This document shows positions 42,597 to 53,125 of a DNA stretch of 64,000 nt, piece by piece. The stretch comes from Blastobasis lacticolella (taxonomy: Eukaryota > Arthropoda > Insecta > Lepidoptera > Blastobasidae). Position numbers and translations under genes: made by a program. The notes beneath the pieces were generated by a model. The model saw nothing but the letters and a program-made list of their open reading frames with translations, searched no databases and was not told the DNA's origin. The stretch lies in the NCBI GenBank assembly GCA_905147135.1, contig LR990051.1, positions 15,963,115 to 16,027,114 of the forward strand, read 5' to 3'. The stretch's first letter is position 1. Every line of letters begins with the position of its first letter.

Positions 42597-42935
42597 GCGT
42601 CGGTGGCCGAGCATTGGAGTATCCGACTCATAAGCGAGAGGTACCGGGTTTGAACCCGCTCCGGCCATGTACTAATTACTCTTTTCTCAGTTATGTACAT
42701 TCGTTGAAAACTAACGGATGATCTTACGGTGAGGGAATACATCGTGATGAAAAGTGCACATTCAGACGTCTGAATGTGTAACCATTATCCAATCAGGTCA
42801 GGTTCAGATCTGGGAGTTCAGATGGCAGCTGCTCCACTGTAATTACCGGATCCGCCAAATCCTGGATCATAGTCAAAGCAGCCCGTGGGTCAGCAGTCAT
42901 GCGCAAGACCTCCAAGTACATTAACGCCAAGATGA
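42597..42935 (+). repeat. SINE family 1, complete copy
   Basis: AGCGTCGGTGGCCGAGCATT..GGTACCGGGTTTGAACCC head, then GTGAGGGAATACATCGTGAT and the TTAACGCCAAGATGATTCTT tail. Confidence 0.9.
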
Positions 42936-43194
42936 TTCTTTTTACAAAATATTTCGTAAATGAGTAACTTTTACGAAAATAGATACTCATCTATTTTAGA
43001 GCATAGACAAGATAAGATTAACTGCCTTAAAACCACAACATTTATCGTAAGATCAACAGAAATGAGTCATTTTTCTTTTAGTGCTTATAAATTCTCGGAA
43101 GCTTCACGCAATAATACACTCGATTTGCATAAATAAATAGACAATTAGGTCATACTAGCGAAGCTGGAAATAAATAAAAAAACGCGTTTCCCGC

Positions 43195-43535
43195 AAACAT
43201 TCCCAGTTGAGCTTTCACGCTTTAGGGCCCGGGGTCCGCTTTGACCATGATGCAAGATTTGGTAGATCAGGTAATTACAGTAAAGTGACTGCCATCTGAC
43301 CTCCGTGACCCTGCTACCAGAAGAACCTGACCAGATTGGATCATGGTCATACATTCAGTCGCCTGAATGTGCAGGTTTCATCACGATGTTTTCCCTCTCC
43401 ATAGAAGCATCGGTTAGCATTCAACTAATGTACATTACTCAGAAAAGAGTCATTGGTACATGGCCGTAGTGGGATTCGAACCCGGTACCTCTCGCTTACG
43501 AGTCGGAAACCTTAACCACTCGACCACCGACGCTG
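43195..43535 (-). repeat. SINE family 1, complete copy, inverted relative to 42597
   Basis: GGGATTCGAACCCGGTACCT and CTCGACCACCGACGCTG (head) at its right end; GGGGTCCGCTTTGACCATGA at its left. Confidence 0.9.
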
Positions 43536-43574
43536 CCTGGCCTAGCTGGAAATACATCCGAGTAATCCTATTTT

Positions 43575-43830
43575 ATCCTACTAATATTATAAACGCAAAC
43601 GTTTGTAAGGATGATGGTGGATGAGATGGACGTTTGTTACTTCTTTACACAAAAACTACTGAACAGATTTTAATGAAATGCAGGCAGTAATGTAGCTTAT
43701 ACCCCAGAATAGCACATAGGCTACAATTTATCCCGATATTGCATGAGGTTCCCACGGGAACAGCTCTGGAAAGTTGTAACCTAATTTTACGGGGACAAAG
43801 TCGCGGTCGAACAGCATACGAGTACACAAT
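43575..43830 (+). repeat. Common dispersed repeat (ATTATAAACGCAAACG type)
   Basis: TACTAATATTATAAACGCAA, ACAAAAACTACTGAACAGAT, TTATCCCGATATTGCATG and CACGGGAACAGCTCTG form a series familiar from many lepidopteran sequences. Shorter relatives lie at 27030 and 38965. Confidence 0.65.
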
Positions 43831-44231
43831 ATGTTGAGGAAAATAAACACAATATGTTGAGGAAAATAAAACAGTTGAATTTCACACTGTTTTGCTTTTA
43901 CTCAGGAATACAATAAAACTGTTGAACACCACAATGTTTTGCTGTGAAGCTTTCAACTATTTTAAATTTCTCCCCTCGTCTGCCAGCAAGTAGGTCAAGG
44001 CATCGGTCATAATAAGCCTGCGGGATCCCTCGCCGACTTGACTCCCGTCTCACGTAATGCATTACCTATGTGGGCCATTCTGCAGCTAGCTGTTCAAGTT
44101 TATTTTCTTCCTTGCATTTTTCAGTCCACTGAGGGCTTGGGCGGTTGCTTGCGAATGTTGAACTGTTTGGGGGCGTTAATTGAATTTGTATGGAACTGGT
44201 ATATGGTGTTTTGATATCAATAACATTAATA

Positions 44232-44540
44232 AATGCTTGGAAAAGTCACACAGGGCCATCTAGCACCAAAATAAGCAAAGCTTGTGTCATGGGTGTTAGA
44301 CATCTGATAAACTACTTAAATACTTTTAAAAAATATGTGTAAAGAACGCGAGTTTAGTTTGAAAGAAATATTAATTTACATACTCTTAATATACATATAC
44401 GCAGACCATTACCACCCTAAGGGTACGTACGCACGTACCGTAACAGAAATTAAAATTCATCATTTCAATTTCTGCTCGGCCGGGATTCGAACCCGGGACC
44501 TCTGTGTAGCAGACCAACCAACTGAACCGCTCAGACCTCA
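44232..44540 (-). repeat. SINE family 2, complete copy
   Basis: CCATCTAGCACCAAAATAAG at its left end, CGGCCGGGATTCGAACCCGG and CCGCTCAGACCTCAAGC at its right end. Confidence 0.88.
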
Positions 44541-44634
44541 AGCTTTGTATCGATGGCGTGTGAAGATCATTTTCCTCGCCAAGTCCGTTTGGCTGTGGTC
44601 GTAGATAGTAGGTAGGTCGACAAGGGAGCTTAGA

Positions 44635-44850
44635 AATGACGTAACTGGCAGAAAAAGTCTGATAACCTCCGACTAAGTATACTTAAACTAAATGAAATAT
44701 TTTCTGAACTGATTTCAATGGGTCAAAGCTAAGAACCAACTCGATTAAACTGGCTTTTAAATAGAGAAAACCTTTCGTTCGGGAGCTACGATACCACAGA
44801 CACACACAAAGCCATAAAGCCACTTATAACACCTTTTTTTTTCGTCGGGC
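44635..44850 (-). repeat. Dispersed repeat family 4 copy
   Basis: CAATGGGTCAAAGCTAAGAA, TTCGTTCGGGAGCTACGATA, CACAGACACACACAAAG. Confidence 0.7.
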
Positions 44851-44884
44851 TTTAAAAATGGCAGGACAGCTTATCTAGAACCCT

Positions 44885-45350
44885 GTAAGAATAGAATAGA
44901 ATAAAACTTTATTGCATAAACTGTGTAGTACATTGTTGCAGATGGGTTTGCAATATAAGAAGAACAACAGTTCACCATAGCGGGTATGCAATTACAATGT
45001 TCATTCAAAGTTACAATTTGTGTAGGTAATTAATTAATAAACTAGGTATACAATTAAAGCAAGAAAGTACACTGTAAGACAGAAGTAAAGTCAATTAATG
45101 TGAATTATAGTAAAAAAATTCTTTCATGATATAAAATACATTATTTAATAGAAATATTTTTAGTTTGTTTTTAATTTAGTGGAATCTAAAGCTTTTAATT
45201 CTACAGGCAAATGATTATAGACCTTGATTCCTACTCTAAAAGCACTCTTAGTCATTGTTTGTAGTAGGTACGTTAATATCATATACGTATCTATTACGTT
45301 TGTTTATTCTGTCTACTGTTGTAGTTTTTAAGTGAGACATTTTAATGTTT
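44885..45350 (-). mobile_element. Non-LTR retrotransposon 3' end with RT C-terminal remnant
   Basis: On the minus strand the open stretch MSHLKTTTVDRINKRNRY is followed, after a frameshift, by TKSAFRVGIKVYNHLPVELK and ALDSTKLKTNKKY. This resembles the region after reverse transcriptase in Jockey-like elements. A short AT-rich region ending CAATAAAGTTTTATTCTATT follows. Truncated and frameshifted, so inactive. Confidence 0.75.
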
Positions 45351-46380
45351 TATAAATGAGCATAACTCCAGGATATATATTTGTAAGCGTAAATGTAGGT
45401 GACTAACTGATCCTCTTCTTCTTATCGAGTCGATGGACTAAACTCTGAGTTATACTTTATTCGCCCAGTATTCGGCGACGCATACAGCGTTTGAACTGGC
45501 CTCGAACAAGTCCTCCATGGTACAAGTTTTAGGGCACGCCGAGCATGAAACGAGGTGGTCCATAGTTTGCGGAGATATGCCTGACTGAAGTAGTAACTAC
45601 ATCTAATCCCAATGAATTTTCTACCGAACAAAACATGTCAATTAGAGTCATAAACTTTGTCGTTCTTCCGACTCAATACATCTAGTTACCTAGTTGGCTA
45701 GTTTTCCGTAACGTTAGGGGCATGTCACCGGGTGTCACCGCTTGGTATTTTTAACGTAACCGCGAGTAGGCGCGGCTTCGAATTGGCACGCGGATGGCGG
45801 AACCGGCGAGCGGCGAGTTGCGTCTACGGTTGAGGGCTAACAAGAGGTATGGGTATGGGTATGATGGTATGCTAGTTTGTTATTAAATTCATGATCATCC
45901 GTCCGCTTTCCCACTTTCCCTCCGGTTCGTCCGGTTTTCAGCTTCCACTGGTACACTAGCATCGCCATACGTAGGATACACTGAAAGGTTTGCCTAATTC
46001 ATTTATAAAACAATTTAATTGTATACATTAGTGTTGTCCAATATATTGTAAACACTTTATCATTTGGTCAAACATGAGGACCAATGGTCTGAGGGCATGT
46101 ATTTCACGTGCTGGATGAGAGCTATCACGGCCTCTTCCGGCACCGTAAATGGCGAACCTCTTTTCGAAAATTGCTATTTATGAAAATAAAAAATACGCAT
46201 GTTGCCAGATCTGGACTATGTGCGAGATGGGTCACTAGGTCTACCTTTTCAGAAGCCAAAAATTCCATTTTTGTTACGGATGTCAAACTTCAACTTGTGT
46301 TAAAAAACAATTGAATCGCAAATTTCTGTCAAATTTCTTGCCTTCTGTACCTAGATTTATTACGTTTTCATCAAGCAACA
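45351..46380. other. Unassigned DNA with a short GC-rich patch
   Basis: About 45750-45840 is GC-rich (CGCGGCTTCG, GGAACCGGCGAGCGGCGAG) and lies in otherwise AT-rich DNA. No gene. Confidence 0.4.
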
Positions 46381-46381
46381 T

Positions 46382-46705
46382 CTACAGGGTGATTGAATTA
46401 GACAACCATCCTAGGTGCAATAGTCTATCGTAGTCCACGGAACATTCACCAGCTTGTTTACATCTCAAATGAATTCGGTGAAATTTGGGCGAGTAATGGC
46501 TGCTGATGATATGTTGATTAAATATTAGTTTCTGCGAGAATAATGAACACGAACACTTTTGGCAAACATGACTTGTTTTTCTGTAGACGGGTGTGTTTAG
46601 TTTTGGAGTTGTTCTTCCGATGAACCAAAAGAAGGTTGCTGTACTTATAGTTCGCGTCAAATGGATTGGCAATAGCGTACCTTGATCTCTCTTAACAACT
46701 GCCAT
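46382..46705 (-). CDS. Unidentified ORF with one C2H2-like zinc-finger motif
   Basis: A 107-codon open frame. Around its middle it has CQKCSCSLFSQKLIFNQHII and SSH, fitting C-x2-C-x13-H-x4-H, followed by HRIHLRCKQAGEC. It ends at TACAGGGTGATTGAATTAGA, a motif often seen at ends of DNA transposons, so it may be a transposon remnant. No start-site support, no neighbours on the same strand and no recognised family; real expression is doubtful. Confidence 0.3.
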   Translation of the reverse strand: MAVVKRDQGTLLPIHLTRTISTATFFWFIGRTTPKLNTPVYRKTSHVCQKCSCSLFSQKLIFNQHIISSHYSPKFHRIHLRCKQAGECSVDYDRLLHLGWLSNSITL

Positions 46706-46756
46706 TATTTCATGAAAACTACAAGAAAACGGTTATTATTTAAATAAATAAATAAA

Positions 46757-46903
46757 TATGCTTGGAAAATTCACACAGCGCCATCTAGCCCCAACGTAAG
46801 CAAAGCTTGTGTTATGTGTGCTAGATAAATGATAAACTGGGGATCGAACCCTGACCTCTGCGTGGCATGCGGCATATTAACCAACTGAACCATTCAGGTC
46901 GTC
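46757..46903 (-). repeat. SINE family 2 copy with internal deletion
   Basis: GCGCCATCTAGCCCCAACGT joins almost directly to GGGGATCGAACCCTGACCTC and CTGAACCATTCAGGTCGTC. Confidence 0.85.
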
Positions 46904-48202
46904 AATTTAAAGCTATTGCTTTGTCCACTTACCAATTAGCTCTGACCGAGAGATCAATATCCACCATCCCAAACCATTTGGCTGGAACTATATAAATTGT
47001 AAACATACATTTACATACGAAATCTAAATAACACAGCACCGCTGAACTACTACTACAATTACTCTGACCTTATCTGTACATCTAAACTGGCTCAGAGGCG
47101 AAAAGGGGATGGGAACCCACAGCCCACTTAGCTTTACGACTCTGGAAGCGTGCTGACGCAAGGGCAGGGCTTTGGCCGTAAAAACTGATATTACAAACCG
47201 ATATTCGAGCGGCATAGGAGCCATACTGACTCGACTGAACCACTAAAAAGGGATCCGTTATATAGAGAGGAGCAAGGCTGTGTCGTTTGTACGGGTAGTG
47301 ACTTGCGGGTTTTTGTGCTTTTGACATGTAAAGAGATTTCGTGGGGGGTTTGAGCAATGTTTAAATGAAATTTTTAAGATAGTAATATCAACTTAAACTA
47401 AACTGCGAAGTTTGTCCTATATTTTGGTAAGGTAAGCCATGTGTTAGTCCTCATATATCATAGTATATAACAAAGTCGCTTCCCGCCAACAGTCCCTATG
47501 TATCTATGTAACCTTAGATCTTTAAAACTTCGCAACGGATTATAATGCGGTTTGTACGGTATACCTCTACCTTCTATACGTATACTGTACTAAATACACT
47601 AAATTCTGTTCTGTTCTGAAAATCTTATACGAAACTCATGAAGGGTCTTTATCCAAACACCTAATAACGAATGACTTAACACCTTAAGCGCCAAGGCCAT
47701 AGTGACTGTCCTACCAATTTTAGCAAAAATAAAAAAAGTCTTCCAAATGAGTTTTTTACCATAACTCAAAAACTATTTACACTATCCCAACCCCAAAACC
47801 ACTAGAAAATCTCCTAGGCCAGAGCATTTTTATCGCCCTATAAAATGTATAGAAAGCGTGCGCATGAGCGATACACAAAGTCAAAACTAACTAGAGGGCT
47901 GTATCTAAAATGATACACAAGTGTTGAGACAGTGTATGCAATAATGATACACATGGCGATGAGGGTGTTAAGTCACTTTATAATCCGTTCCGTTGTTGAC
48001 CACAACCATCCCTTTCCCCCCAAAACTCGCGTCAAGAAAAATCCCTCGGCCACCCACATAAAACACAACCGTTTAGCTAAAACGGCCCAAAGGCAATCTA
48101 TGGGCTGCGTACATTATCGCCCATCTGTCTTCGGAAAGCCACCATAACCGGGTGGAACTAATACGGCTTGTAATTCCCTGACATCGTGAATCAGGCCTGA
48201 AA
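46904..48202. other. Unassigned DNA
   Basis: A tRNA-like or SINE-like piece may lie at 47090-47225 (GGGAACCCACAGCC, CGATATTCGAGCGGC), but no family member was found in this window. No gene. Confidence 0.4.
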
Positions 48203-48728
48203 GTAGGGTGACCAGATGTATTTTCAGATTGTAAGATGCAGCGTTCAAAATACTGGATTTAGAATTAAAATGAGAGACAAGTCATACATAATGCTTTTAT
48301 TTTCTTATTGTTTATAGTATTTTTGGTTCTTTTTTGTTGGTTTCTGGACTTATTTTTGTTGCACAGGCTTATTAAAGTCAAATCATGACAATTTTTTTAT
48401 CTGTTGGTTTATCTGTAGGTTGATTGTTTTACTTAGTATTATTTAGTTATTTGTTTTATAATTAGTAAAATGTTAGGTTTTTTGGTATTTATTTATATAA
48501 TTATATTTAATAAATTTACCTTTGTTTCCAAGTTAAAAAAATATGACAAAAATTGAAGCAATAATTTGCTACTCGGACCATAAATAAGCGGGATATAATG
48601 GTAAGGGATATAATAAATACGGGATACTGCATTCTCTCGCATTGTCTTTACTAAATGACGTAACACGCTCAAATTCAGACCTAAAAACCGAGTCGTCCTA
48701 ACAAATACGGGACATCTGGTCAGCCTAC
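48203..48728. mobile_element. TIR element, ~526 bp (GGGTGACCAGATGT ends)
   Basis: GTAGGGTGACCAGATGT at 48203-48219 and ACATCTGGTCAGCCTAC at 48712-48728 are inverted with one mismatch, with TA just outside the GGGTGACC/GGTCAGCC cores. AT-rich interior without coding capacity. Confidence 0.75.
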
Positions 48729-48865
48729 CCGATACGGTCGATACGGTTCCGCCTTCCGCCCTTCCGGCATAATGCCCTTTGAAAGCTACGCGTGTGAGGA
48801 AACTTTACGTAGTAATTCGAGTACGACTTTCGATTCGAAATTAACCTATAAATTAGCGGGGCAAA

Positions 48866-48890
48866 GGTATGGTATGGTATGGTATGGTAT
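48866..48890 (+). repeat. GGTAT microsatellite
   Basis: Five perfect GGTAT units. Confidence 0.95.
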
Positions 48891-49480
48891 TGTTTAGTTA
48901 GGGGTATTTGTGGTATTTGGCTTTGAAATGCTGAATAGATTGTGTGAATCATATTCATTTATTTCTCGAAGTACAATTTTAAAAATTAAGTTTTATATAA
49001 AATACAAACGTATGTACTTCAATTTAAAAAATAAATAAATACAATTAATTTAAAAATTAAATTCAAAAGGCATTAAAAATGTAACTATCTAATATAGATA
49101 AAAACGTTTGTCTGTCTGATCGCAATATCCAAATCCAAACTCCAACGCCCTCTCATTCACCGTCGTAGACCTTCCAGCTATCTGTACGAGCCGCTTTAGT
49201 CCAACCTTAATAATGCCTACAGCTAAGAAATTTGCACACGTTGCCTGCGAGTGTGTTCAATGATCATTATAATTTGGACGCCAGCAAGGCTAGAGTAAGC
49301 TGTTCCTAGACCAGTATGCTCCATCTTCGGCCGCATCGTCCCTTACCACCAGGTGAGATGGCGGTCAAATGCATGGCTAGTCTATTAAAAAAGAGTTGAC
49401 GGCTGAGCGTTTGATATGTTGGTCTATGATTAGCTAGATCACATGATAGAACCTTATTACATTATCTATATAGATTCAGT

Positions 49481-49705
49481 TCAGTGAGTGGTTCAGTTGG
49501 TTAATATGCTGAGTCTGCCACGCAGAGGTCCCGGGTTCAATTCCCGGCCGGGTAGATATTGAAATGATGAATTTGAATTTGATGAGTATGTATTTAAAAA
49601 TATGTAAGTAGTTTATTAGTTTTTTGGCACCCTTAACACAAGCTTTGCTTACTTTGGGGCTAGATGGCGCTGTGTGAATTGTTCAAGCATATTTATTTTA
49701 TTTAT
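49481..49705 (+). repeat. SINE family 2, complete copy
   Basis: Head TCAGTGAGTGGTTCAGTTGG, CTGCCACGCAGAGGTCCCGG, TTCAATTCCCGGCCGGG; tail GGGGCTAGATGGCGCTGTGT. Confidence 0.9.
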
Positions 49706-50136
49706 TTTCGAGGACGGACACCGAAAAATATACCTAGTACTTTATGTAGGTGAATAAATATTTCAAACCGAAAATCGGTAACACGTCAGTAGAATTACTC
49801 ATCAATCAATTTCTTACACTTATATGCGAATTCGTTATATAGCCACTGAGTTTACGTTTTCAGTTGGGAGGCAGTTAGTGTTAGTGCGTTAATCCTATAA
49901 TCTGATTTCAACACATATTGAGTGGGTTACGTCCGGTCATTGGTAATTTCGTAACTATATAATTATTTGTCTAACAACTGGATAAGTACTACTGTTTAAC
50001 AAGGAGGACGGCCTCTAGATTAATGAAAATATAGATATTTGCCAGGCCAGAAGATCACCTAGGTAAAGTCGAAAATATGAACATAAGCAGTTACGTCTTA
50101 ATTCTGCTTAAAACTTGGTACCACAAACTTATCTGA

Positions 50137-50222
50137 CCCTGACGGTGGCCAAAAGTGAATTCAGTCAGGTCATTTTGTTGTCAACAACAGCGACGGCGTC
50201 ACCGGGTCAAATAGGTTTGTGG
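50137..50222 (-). repeat. Dispersed repeat family 6 fragment
   Basis: GGTGGCCAAAAGTGAATTCA, TTGTCAACAACAGCGACGGC and CACCGGGTCAAATAGGTTTG are the reverse complement of a unit at 37693-37790. Weaker relatives lie at 12290 and 57683. Confidence 0.65.
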
Positions 50223-50359
50223 AGTACTGAGTTTTGATACTCAGGCCCGCTTGAGGAAAGCTAATACTAGAACCGCCAAATGTATTTAGAAGTAAAACAT
50301 AAGAAGAAGGCCACGATATGATCTGTACAACTGAATTAACACTCTCTTTACAAACATTT

Positions 50360-50625
50360 AGACCTATTTCCTCCCCATACATGTCCCAGTTAACAGGGTC
50401 ACGGAGGCCCAACGGCAGTTGCTCTACTATAATCTGCCATATCCTGATCATGCTCAACACAGCTAGCATAAGTTTGCTCTCGCGCGCGATACGTGAGTCT
50501 ATGTCTTTCATCGTAGTATTGAAATATATCGCGGAGCGAGATGTGTCGCGGGCACACTTGTTCTAGCCGCGCAAGGCGGACCCCAGTCCATCACGAGAGC
50601 ACAACCGGTACATTTCCATGCAAAG
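50360..50625 (+). repeat. SINE family 1 fragments
   Basis: 50385-50470 (CAGTTAACAGGGTCACGGAG, TAATCTGCCATATCCTGATC) and 50570-50620 (AAGGCGGACCCCAG, CGAGAGCACAACCGGTACAT), separated by unrelated bases. Confidence 0.7.
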
Positions 50626-50920
50626 CAAGTCGCCTAGTTCATCTAAAATTGCCGCATTCCAGCAGACAATGGCAGTAAAAATGGCCGCGGCTTGGCTTAT
50701 TGCATCGACGTTACACTTTACGACGGACTCATGCTAATGCACGGCCCGAATTGCGGACGTACGTAGGCGTTATGACATAATTTGACGCAGTGGTATGGAT
50801 ACTAAACTAACTTTCAAAGTTACAGTAGGAAACAAACTCACTGAGTTTGTTAAATGAGTTGAATAATCAGTAATCACTCTCTGTAGATCAAGTCTCGCAT
50901 GTATATAATAATAAATAATC

Positions 50921-51005
50921 GTGGACAAATTCATGCAACGCTATCTAGCCCCAAAGTAAGCAAAGCTTGTGTTATGGGCGCTAGATAACTGATAAACTAC
51001 TTATA
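50921..51005 (-). repeat. SINE family 2, truncated copy
   Basis: CGTGGACAAATTCATGCAAC, GCTATCTAGCCCCAAAGTAA and CGCTAGATAACTGATAAACT; no tRNA head. Confidence 0.82.
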
Positions 51006-51182
51006 TACTATATATAAAACTGAAAAATATACTGTATATAAAATTAATTGTAACAATTAGGTTTTTAGTGTCATTTTTTCCGCCGCATGTGTGATTTCGC
51101 TGAACTATTTCAGCTGCGGCACACAGGTCAATGCACTTTTTTTGTTTACCTTTTGTGTAATTTTAATTGAAAAATAGATTCA

Positions 51183-51365
51183 TCACAGCGCATAACAGTC
51201 CACTGCAGGACTTAGGATCTCTCCCACGAAAGGGGAGGTTATTGCCATAATCTCCACGCTTGGCAGGCGTGTTGGAGATAACATATTTTCAATATAACAA
51301 TGGAAAACGATGCTGCCCATTTTCCAGCCTACGGAGACTCTAGATCTTTTGCCTCGAAAACGATA
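51183..51365 (-). repeat. Dispersed repeat family 3 copy
   Basis: CAGTCCACTGCAGGACTTAG, CCCACGAAAGGGGAGGTTAT, CTACGGAGACTCTAGATCTT. Confidence 0.85.
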
Positions 51366-51399
51366 AAAAAATAGTTTACCTATGCGGATTTTGAGGGCT

Positions 51400-51632
51400 G
51401 TTACAAGATTGGCCTATGGGGAGCTGCAATCTTCCGAACATGGACCACACCGAGCATACGTTGCAGACTGCACCATTGGCACTTTCGAGTTTATCTCTAG
51501 AGAAAACTCTCGGACCTAGTGAAGAGGTAGCAGTTAAATTCGGCCTGCACAGGACCGGCCTTTGAGGAGATCTCTGGGGGAATCCTATGCCCAGCAGTGG
51601 GCGTCCTTCGGCTGATATGATGATGATGATAA
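51400..51632 (+). mobile_element. RTE-like non-LTR 3' fragment
   Basis: Ends CTCTGGGGGAATCCTATGCC, CAGCAGTGGGCGTCCTTCGG and CTGATATGATGATGATGAT, the typical 3' end with TGATGA repeats. The inverse piece is at 34253-34335. Confidence 0.7.
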
Positions 51633-52224
51633 AGTAATTGTTTGGTTAGTTAGTATGATGATCCGGTAGCCGAAGCGCTTACCTTATTAGAATAGGCACG
51701 TCTACCTTGAGGGTGACATCATAACTCGACACCACTTTTCCTCGCCCAAAAACGCGTGGGATAGTCTAGCCAGACGATTATTCAAATCATTTGTTGGGTC
51801 ATTTACTTATTATGGTGTCTCATGACTATGCGCTTGTTAAATTCAAGTCGTTTCATCCGACTTTACCGAAGCAAAACCGCAGACAGTTTATTACTTAGAC
51901 ACAACTTTGAATGTAGAAAAATACTTCAGAGTGTACGTTATAACAACTCTGATTTTAGTATTAAATGAAGATTGGATGAATAAGACAGAATGTTATAATT
52001 TATGTGAAGATGTAGGTACGTGAAGTGAATGAAAAATATTAAATTAACAACAACAAAATAATTTAAGAAGAATACGTACAACCGGCTGCAGAGAGAACTG
52101 ACCCACCTACCATACATTTAATATATGCTAGATCGGTCCAACCACTCTGCACCTGACTATATAACAATTAAAGAAGCATACTTATCTACTCATATAAGTC
52201 TAGGCACCTATATTTCGTATATCA

Positions 52225-52483
52225 TCATCACAGCCCGTAACAGTCCACTGTAGGACTTAGGGCCTCTCCCACGAAAGAGGAGTTCATTGACATAATCTCC
52301 ACGCTTGGCAGGCGGGATGGAGATTGCAGTGTTTAAATATAACAATGGAAAATGCTGCTGCCTATTTTCCAGACTACGGAGACTCTTGATCTTTTGCCTC
52401 GAAAACATTAGTCGCCTTGTACGACACCCATGAGTGTGAGGGGTTGGTGCTATTCTACTCTGCCGGACACTACACGGCCAATA
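52225..52483 (-). repeat. Dispersed repeat family 3, near-complete copy
   Basis: ATCATCATCACAGCCCGTAA through TACTCTGCCGGACACTACAC; the longest clear copy with the one at 60932. Confidence 0.9.
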
Positions 52484-52667
52484 TATTTCGTATATACCTT
52501 TTACTAACCCATTTCTTTAACAATACACATTATCCACCCTTCAAACACACCCAGTAGAGAACCAAGCACCAAAAATAGGCCAACACTGACGTCAATCACT
52601 TGGAAGGAAACATAACCACCCGACCCACTCCCGCCCAAGAAGCGCTAATCATCAAACATACATTTCT

Positions 52668-52982
52668 TTATCCTCCTAAGAGCGTGGAATAAAATATAAG
52701 GGGAAATAATATAGCGTAGAGAGGCCGTGGGATGTAGGCCGCCCGGGAGATAACAAACTTTAGATGGCGCAACATCTCCAGGGAGTAAAATAAAAAGGAA
52801 AAGCCCACGGAGACCGCTCCGTCCTTTTCTTCGAGCCAAGTTTGACCCATTCCGGGACCGATGGACTTCAAGATTGGGTTCGGATGTTCGCTGTTTATCA
52901 GTTGTAACGGAATCGCTGTTACGATTTTGACGTAATAGGTGTTTGAAAATATGAAACTGGCCGCCGCGACTCCGACGATGCC
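52668..52982 (-). CDS. Candidate exon of an unidentified membrane protein
   Basis: After an acceptor (TTATTGTACCTATAG at 52983) the minus strand stays open for about 105 codons: TIPNGIVGVAAASFIFSNTY, YVKIVTAIPLQLINSEHPNP, ILKSIGPGMGQTWLEEKDGA, then a hydrophobic VSVGFSFLFYSLEMLRHLKF and a final PLYAILFPLIFYSTLLGG. Two or three hydrophobic segments suggest a membrane protein. GC at third codon positions is higher than in flanking DNA, supporting a coding past. No start codon or certain donor is seen. It could be an exon of a gene upstream of slo or a decayed copy. A faint resemblance to TMEM72-type proteins is from memory only. Confidence 0.4.
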   Translation of the reverse strand, partial: GIVGVAAASFIFSNTYYVKIVTAIPLQLINSEHPNPILKSIGPGMGQTWLEEKDGAVSVGFSFLFYSLEMLRHLKFVISRAAYIPRPLYAILFPLIFYSTLLGG

Positions 52983-53029
52983 ATTAGGAATGGTCTATAG
53001 GTACAATAATTGTTAATTATAAGTGTGTT

Positions 53030-53125
53030 GTGTTTTTAAATAGATCGATTTACCTTTTTTTACTAGATTTTTTTTTGTATTTTTGTGTCCAATGTAATAA
53101 AACTTTTCTATTCTATTCTAAAATA
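53030..53125 (+). repeat. Non-LTR 3' tail
   Basis: TTGTGTCCAATGTAATAAAA then CTTTTCTATTCTATTCTA, the end pattern of Jockey-like elements (compare the inverted 44885 piece). Confidence 0.6.

Noticed and set aside
51400..51480. Possible CRISPR or prokaryotic-type repeat arrays anywhere in the window
   Set aside because: Eukaryotic DNA; all repeats are dispersed or simple tandem, with no regular spacer pattern.
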